Below are positions 5,632 to 7,957 of a stretch of 7,957 bases of DNA, one piece after another. A model generated the notes under the pieces. That model did not search any database and was not told where the DNA came from. It was given only the letters and a program-made list of their open reading frames with translations. The DNA is from JBEKLJ01 sp050010255 (GTDB lineage: Bacteria; Acidobacteriota; Terriglobia; Bryobacterales; Bryobacteraceae): NCBI GenBank assembly GCA_050010255.1, contig JBEKLJ010000164.1, positions 1 to 7,957 on the forward strand, in the 5' to 3' direction. A program made the position numbers and the translations under genes. Position 1 is the first letter of the stretch, and the number at the start of each line of letters is the position of its first letter.

Positions 5632-6852
5632 GTGACTCTGATTGATCCGAAGACCGACGACTTGAAGTACGAGATGCAGGAGGAAGCCCGCCCGACCGCG
5701 AAGATCAAGGTGGTGGGCGTCGGCGGCGGCGGCTCCAACGCGGTGGCCCACATGATGAACGCCGGTTTGGACGGCGCCGAGTTCTACGTGCTCAACACCG
5801 ACGTTCAGGCGCTGCGGGCCTCGCCGGTGCCCAACAAGCTCCCCATCGGCTGCAAGATCACCCGCGGCCGCGGCGCCGGGGCCGATCCGGAGGTCGGCCG
5901 CCAGGCCGCGCTGGAGGATACCGAGCGCATCGTCGAGATCCTCCAGGGCGCGGACATCGTGTTTGTGACGGCCGGCCTCGGCAGCGGAACGGGCACCGGC
6001 GCGGCGCCGGTGGTCGCCGCCATGGCGAAGCAGATGGACGCTCTCACCATCGCCGTCGTCACCACGCCCTTCGCCTTCGAAGGCCTGCGGCGTTTCCGAC
6101 AGGCCGAAGAGGGCCTCAAGAAGCTCGCCCAGAACGTGGATACCGTGATCACGATCCCCAACGAGCGCCTGCTGGAGCTGGCGCCGCGCGGCACCAGCGT
6201 CATGGAGGCGTTCCGCATGGGGCATGAGTTCCTGCGCCAGGTGGTCGAGGACATCACCGAGATCGTCACCACGCCGGGGTTCATCAACCGCGATTTCTCC
6301 GACGTGCGCTCGGCGCTGCTGGGCATGGGTCATGCCGTCCTGGGCACGGCCACGGCACGGGGAGAGAAAGCCGCCCTAGAGGCCGCCCGGCAGGCCATTT
6401 CCTGCCCCCTGCTCGAGGGTGACGGCATCCGCGGCGCGCGGCACCTCCTGCTGAACTTCACCGGGTCGAGCCGGCTGGGCCTGCACGAGGTCGGCGACGC
6501 CTGCCGGATGATCCGCGAGGCCACCGGGAGCGAGGATGTGCAGTTGAGCTTCGGCCTCGTGCTCAAAGAATCCCTCGGGGAGGCGGTCAAGGTCACCGTG
6601 ATCGCCGCCGGCTTCCCCCCGCGCGAGGAGGCGCCCGAGTACGCCCTGGAAGCCGCCGCGCCGGCGTCGCGGCCCCTCTGGCTGGCCGAGGCAGGGCCGG
6701 AGGAGGCGCCCGCCCCAGAGCCCGTTATCGAGGCCGCACCCGCGGGGGCCGTCGAAGCCAAGCCGCCCAATGGCACGCCGCCGCTGCCCGAGTCGGAGTT
6801 CGCCGATGAGCTCGACATGCCGGCCATCCTGAGGCAGAACCGCCCGTACTGA
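5632..6852 (+). CDS. ftsZ: FtsZ, tubulin-like division GTPase
   Basis: FtsZ polymerises with GTP into the cytokinetic ring at midcell. The product has 406 residues from a GTG start. Motifs are GVGGGGSNAV (29-38), the tubulin-like signature region TAGLGSGTGTGAAPVV (113-128), and the T7 loop NRDFSDVR (219-226), which keeps the catalytic-loop Asn and two Asp residues (N219, D221, D224). The GTPase core ends near residue 328. An Ala/Glu/Pro-rich linker (about 330-388) leads to the conserved C-terminal peptide ELDMPAILRQNRPY (393-406), the docking site for FtsA and other partners. One oddity stands out: the signature reads GSGTGTG instead of GGGTGTG, with S118 in place of the middle Gly. All other core motifs look intact, so the protein is most likely active. 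It follows ftsA by 36 nt and appears to be the last gene of the dcw operon, as a structured terminator-like region comes next. Confidence 0.97.
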   Translation: MTLIDPKTDDLKYEMQEEARPTAKIKVVGVGGGGSNAVAHMMNAGLDGAEFYVLNTDVQALRASPVPNKLPIGCKITRGRGAGADPEVGRQAALEDTERIVEILQGADIVFVTAGLGSGTGTGAAPVVAAMAKQMDALTIAVVTTPFAFEGLRRFRQAEEGLKKLAQNVDTVITIPNERLLELAPRGTSVMEAFRMGHEFLRQVVEDITEIVTTPGFINRDFSDVRSALLGMGHAVLGTATARGEKAALEAARQAISCPLLEGDGIRGARHLLLNFTGSSRLGLHEVGDACRMIREATGSEDVQLSFGLVLKESLGEAVKVTVIAAGFPPREEAPEYALEAAAPASRPLWLAEAGPEEAPAPEPVIEAAPAGAVEAKPPNGTPPLPESEFADELDMPAILRQNRPY

Positions 6853-6857
6853 GCGGT

Positions 6858-6956
6858 GGAGCGGGCTTTTAGCCTGCAACGGCGCCGTTCTTGGCGCCGC
6901 GCGTTCGGTGCCGGCTCGAAAGCCGGCGTGGCAGCCTGGAAAGGCCGCTCCTTTTT
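6858..6956 (+). terminator. Multi-hairpin region with T tract after ftsZ, probable dcw operon terminator
   Basis: A 7-bp inverted repeat GGAGCGG (6858-6864) / CCGCTCC (6945-6951) is followed at once by TTTTT (6952-6956), the geometry of an intrinsic terminator with a large structured loop. Inside lie CGGCGCC (6880-6886) pairing with GGCGCCG (6893-6899), and GCCGGCT (6910-6916) pairing with AGCCGGC (6921-6927) across a CGAA tetraloop. Alternatively, GCGGGCT (6861-6867) pairs with AGCCTGC (6871-6877), and GCAGCC (6931-6936) with GGCCGC (6943-6948, one mismatch). These two hairpins exclude the outer stem. Both folds separate the dcw genes from the microcompartment genes. The structure could instead be a dispersed repeat. 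Confidence 0.6.
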
Positions 6957-6966
6957 GGTCTTGCCA

Positions 6967-6996
6967 TTGCGAATGTGTTAGTGTGGAGGGTCGCAA
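6967..6996. promoter_or_regulatory. Possible operator or promoter region upstream of the BMC gene
   Basis: TTGCGA (6967-6972) and TCGCAA (6991-6996) form a perfect 6-bp inverted repeat with 18 bp between. The heptamer CGAATGT occurs at both 6970-6976 and 6997-7003. The stretch is AT-richer than its surroundings and lies about 50-80 bp before the shell-protein start, where a promoter for a separate operon would be expected. TTGCCA (6961-6966) could be a -35, but no convincing -10 is seen at the right distance. A small hairpin GCCGC (7009-7013) / GCGGC (7019-7023) lies in the likely leader. Confidence 0.25.
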
Positions 6997-7036
6997 CGAA
7001 TGTCAAGAGCCGCATAGCGCGGCGAGCGTCTCTTAC

Positions 7037-7041
7037 AGGAG
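7037..7041 (+). promoter_or_regulatory. Ribosome binding site of the BMC shell gene
   Basis: AGGAG lies 7 nt before the ATG at 7049 and 4 nt before the adjacent in-frame ATG at 7046. The 7-nt spacing favours 7049, giving an N-terminus (MEALGLIETRG) that matches EutM-type proteins. Confidence 0.65.
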
Positions 7042-7048
7042 TAGTATG

Positions 7049-7342
7049 ATGGAAGCTCTCGGATTGATCGAGACCAGGGGCCTGATCGCCGCCATCGAGG
7101 CGACCGATGCCATGGTCAAAGCCGCCAACGTCGTGCTGGTCGGCAAGGAATACATCGGGGCCGGTTACGTCACGGTCATGGTTCGCGGGGATGTGGGCGC
7201 GGTCAAGGCCGCCACGGACGCCGGCGCCGCGGCCGCCCGCCGCGTCGGGGAACTGATCTCCGTGCACGTGATCCCGCGGCCGCACGAGGAAGTCGAAAAG
7301 GTCCTGCCCGGCGCGAAGAAGGCCGACCGGGCCGGCTCCTAG
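7049..7342 (+). CDS. BMC-H hexameric microcompartment shell protein (PduA/EutM type)
   Basis: The 97-residue product (98 from the ATG at 7046) is a single-domain BMC protein, which forms flat hexamers tiling the facets of bacterial microcompartments. It matches the family from end to end: MEALGLIETRGL (1-12), EATDAMVKAANV (17-28) with the hexamer-edge Lys K24, the pore loop YIGAG (35-39), MVRGDVGAVKAATDAGAAAA (44-63), and SVHVIPRPHEEVEKVLP (71-87) with the edge PRPH. PduA and EutM of enteric bacteria are close in sequence and length. The central pore reads G-A-G, where I recall G-S-G for PduA and G-G-G for EutM, and it is preceded by Tyr. The C-terminal tail is short and charged, so no fused domain is present. 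A strong ribosome site precedes it. An aldehyde dehydrogenase gene starts 37 nt downstream, so it serves a metabolic, not carboxysomal, compartment. I give no gene symbol because the locus type is unknown. Confidence 0.95.
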   Translation: MEALGLIETRGLIAAIEATDAMVKAANVVLVGKEYIGAGYVTVMVRGDVGAVKAATDAGAAAARRVGELISVHVIPRPHEEVEKVLPGAKKADRAGS

Positions 7343-7379
7343 ACCGGCGCGCGCTCCCTAGCCGGGCCTGTCCTTACCC

Positions 7380-7957
7380 ATGGTTCGCGACACCGATCTC
7401 GTCTCCGTGCAGGAGGTCCGCACGAAGGTCGAAGCGGCGTGGACGGCCTTCCAGGCCTACAGCCGCTTCAACCAGCAGCAGGTGGACCGCGTCGTCGAAG
7501 CCATGGCTGCCGCCGGCCGCGCCCAGGCCAAGGTGCTGGCCGAGATGGCAGTGGAAGAAACCAAGTACGGCAACGTCCAGGACAAGATCGCCAAGAACCT
7601 CCTCAACGCCGACCTGCTGGCCCGCGCCATCCGCGGCATGAAGACGGTGGGGGTGCTGAGGGAGCTGCCGGAGCAGAAGCTGGTCGAGATCGGTGTCCCG
7701 GTGGGCGTCGTGGCCGCCGTCCTGCCGACGACCAACCCGACCTCGACCGCCATTTACAAGAGCCTGATCTCGCTGAAGGCCGGCAACACGGTGGTCATCA
7801 GCCCGCATCCCCGCGCAGCGAAATGCACGGCCTACACCGCCGAGCTGCTCCACCGCGCCGCGGTGGAGGCCGGCGCGCCCGAAGGCGTTGTCCAGTGCAT
7901 TGCTAACCCGACCATGGAGTCCACGCACGCGCTGATGAAGCACGAGCGTGTGGCGGT
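7380..7957 (+). CDS. CoA-acylating aldehyde dehydrogenase (PduP/EutE/AdhE-type), 3' end outside window
   Basis: The frame is open from the ATG at 7380 to the window end and gives 192 residues. It resembles the NAD-binding N-terminal part of acylating aldehyde dehydrogenases, which convert an aldehyde plus CoA and NAD+ to acyl-CoA. Key segments are EETKYGNVQDKIAKNLL (about 61-77), KTVGVL, EIGVPVGVVAAVLPTTNPTST (about 101-121) and AGNTVVISPHPRAAKCT (about 131-147). NPTST and SPHPRA are typical of AdhE/EutE/PduP. The catalytic Cys should lie beyond the right edge and cannot be checked. The N-terminus begins directly with the usual first helix (KVEAAWTAFQAYS), so I see no clear N-terminal encapsulation peptide. 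No Shine-Dalgarno sequence precedes the ATG. A stop lies in frame at 7359, and CTG at 7368 is the only other upstream candidate. Just after a BMC-H gene, it is most likely a core enzyme of the compartment. The substrate cannot be told. Confidence 0.9.
   Translation, partial: MVRDTDLVSVQEVRTKVEAAWTAFQAYSRFNQQQVDRVVEAMAAAGRAQAKVLAEMAVEETKYGNVQDKIAKNLLNADLLARAIRGMKTVGVLRELPEQKLVEIGVPVGVVAAVLPTTNPTSTAIYKSLISLKAGNTVVISPHPRAAKCTAYTAELLHRAAVEAGAPEGVVQCIANPTMESTHALMKHERVA

Noticed and set aside
4375..6333. A 652-codon open frame on the - strand covering ftsA and part of ftsZ
   Set aside because: It is antisense to two clearly recognised genes. Its translation has no recognisable motif and is rich in His, Gln, Arg and Ala, as expected from the reverse frame of high-GC coding sequence.
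6858..6951. A tRNA-like cloverleaf after ftsZ
   Set aside because: The outer 7-bp stem with inner arms resembles an acceptor stem, but there is no T-loop GTTCGANTC, no anticodon arm of the right size and no CCA. A terminator or repeat explains it better.
6908..7045. An N-terminal extension of the BMC frame
   Set aside because: It would cover the terminator-like region and leader. BMC-H proteins begin at or one residue before MEALG, and AGGAG is placed for 7046/7049.
7374..7943. - strand and alternative + strand frames over the aldehyde dehydrogenase
   Set aside because: The frame starting at 7380 gives a clear family match running off the window. The other frames are low-complexity shadows of it.
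1..7957. CRISPR array, insertion sequence with transposase, rRNA or phage genes
   Set aside because: I saw no regularly spaced direct repeats, transposase motifs, rRNA stretches or phage proteins on either strand.

Overview
The window is a high-GC stretch (roughly two thirds G+C by eye). It carries the 3' part of a division and cell wall (dcw) cluster, followed by the first two genes of what looks like a bacterial microcompartment (BMC) locus. Every gene lies on the + strand. The order ftsW-murG-murC-ftsQ-ftsA-ftsZ without murB or ddl, an extended FtsW loop, a MurG 'LEPNAVPG' motif and an FtsA 'DIGAHST' motif together suggest Acidobacteriota, perhaps a Solibacter/Bryobacterales relative. That assignment rests on recalled family features and was not checked by a search.

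Layout: (1) 2-727, C-terminal part of FtsW, and 733-1824, MurG, separated by 5 nt. (2) 1825-2095, a non-coding gap of 271 bp. It starts with a good sigma70-like promoter directly after the murG stop, then has several small hairpins, one followed by a T-rich run, and then a 100-bp near-symmetrical imperfect palindrome that resembles a dispersed repeat. (3) 2096-6852, murC-ftsQ-ftsA-ftsZ, tightly packed (1-nt gap, 11-nt overlap, 36-nt gap), probably one transcription unit started from the promoter in the gap. (4) 6853-7048, a run of hairpins bounded by a 7-bp inverted repeat and a T5 tract, probably the end of the dcw operon, followed by a possible regulatory region. (5) 7049-7342, a BMC-H shell protein of the PduA/EutM type, and 7380 to the window end, the N-terminal 192 residues of a CoA-acylating aldehyde dehydrogenase of the PduP/EutE/AdhE type.

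How the genes work together: MurC and MurG act at the early cytoplasmic step and the last cytoplasmic-face step of peptidoglycan precursor synthesis. FtsZ forms the division ring, FtsA ties it to the membrane, FtsQ links to the periplasmic divisome, and FtsW polymerises septal glycan. The BMC pair belongs to a different process, aldehyde metabolism inside a protein shell. The rest of that locus, including the aldehyde dehydrogenase catalytic Cys, lies beyond the right edge.

The items most worth a second look are the 100-bp palindrome before murC, the two alternative folds after ftsZ, the direct junction between dcw cluster and BMC locus, and departures from consensus in nucleotide-binding motifs of FtsZ (GSGTGTG) and FtsA (DIGAHST).
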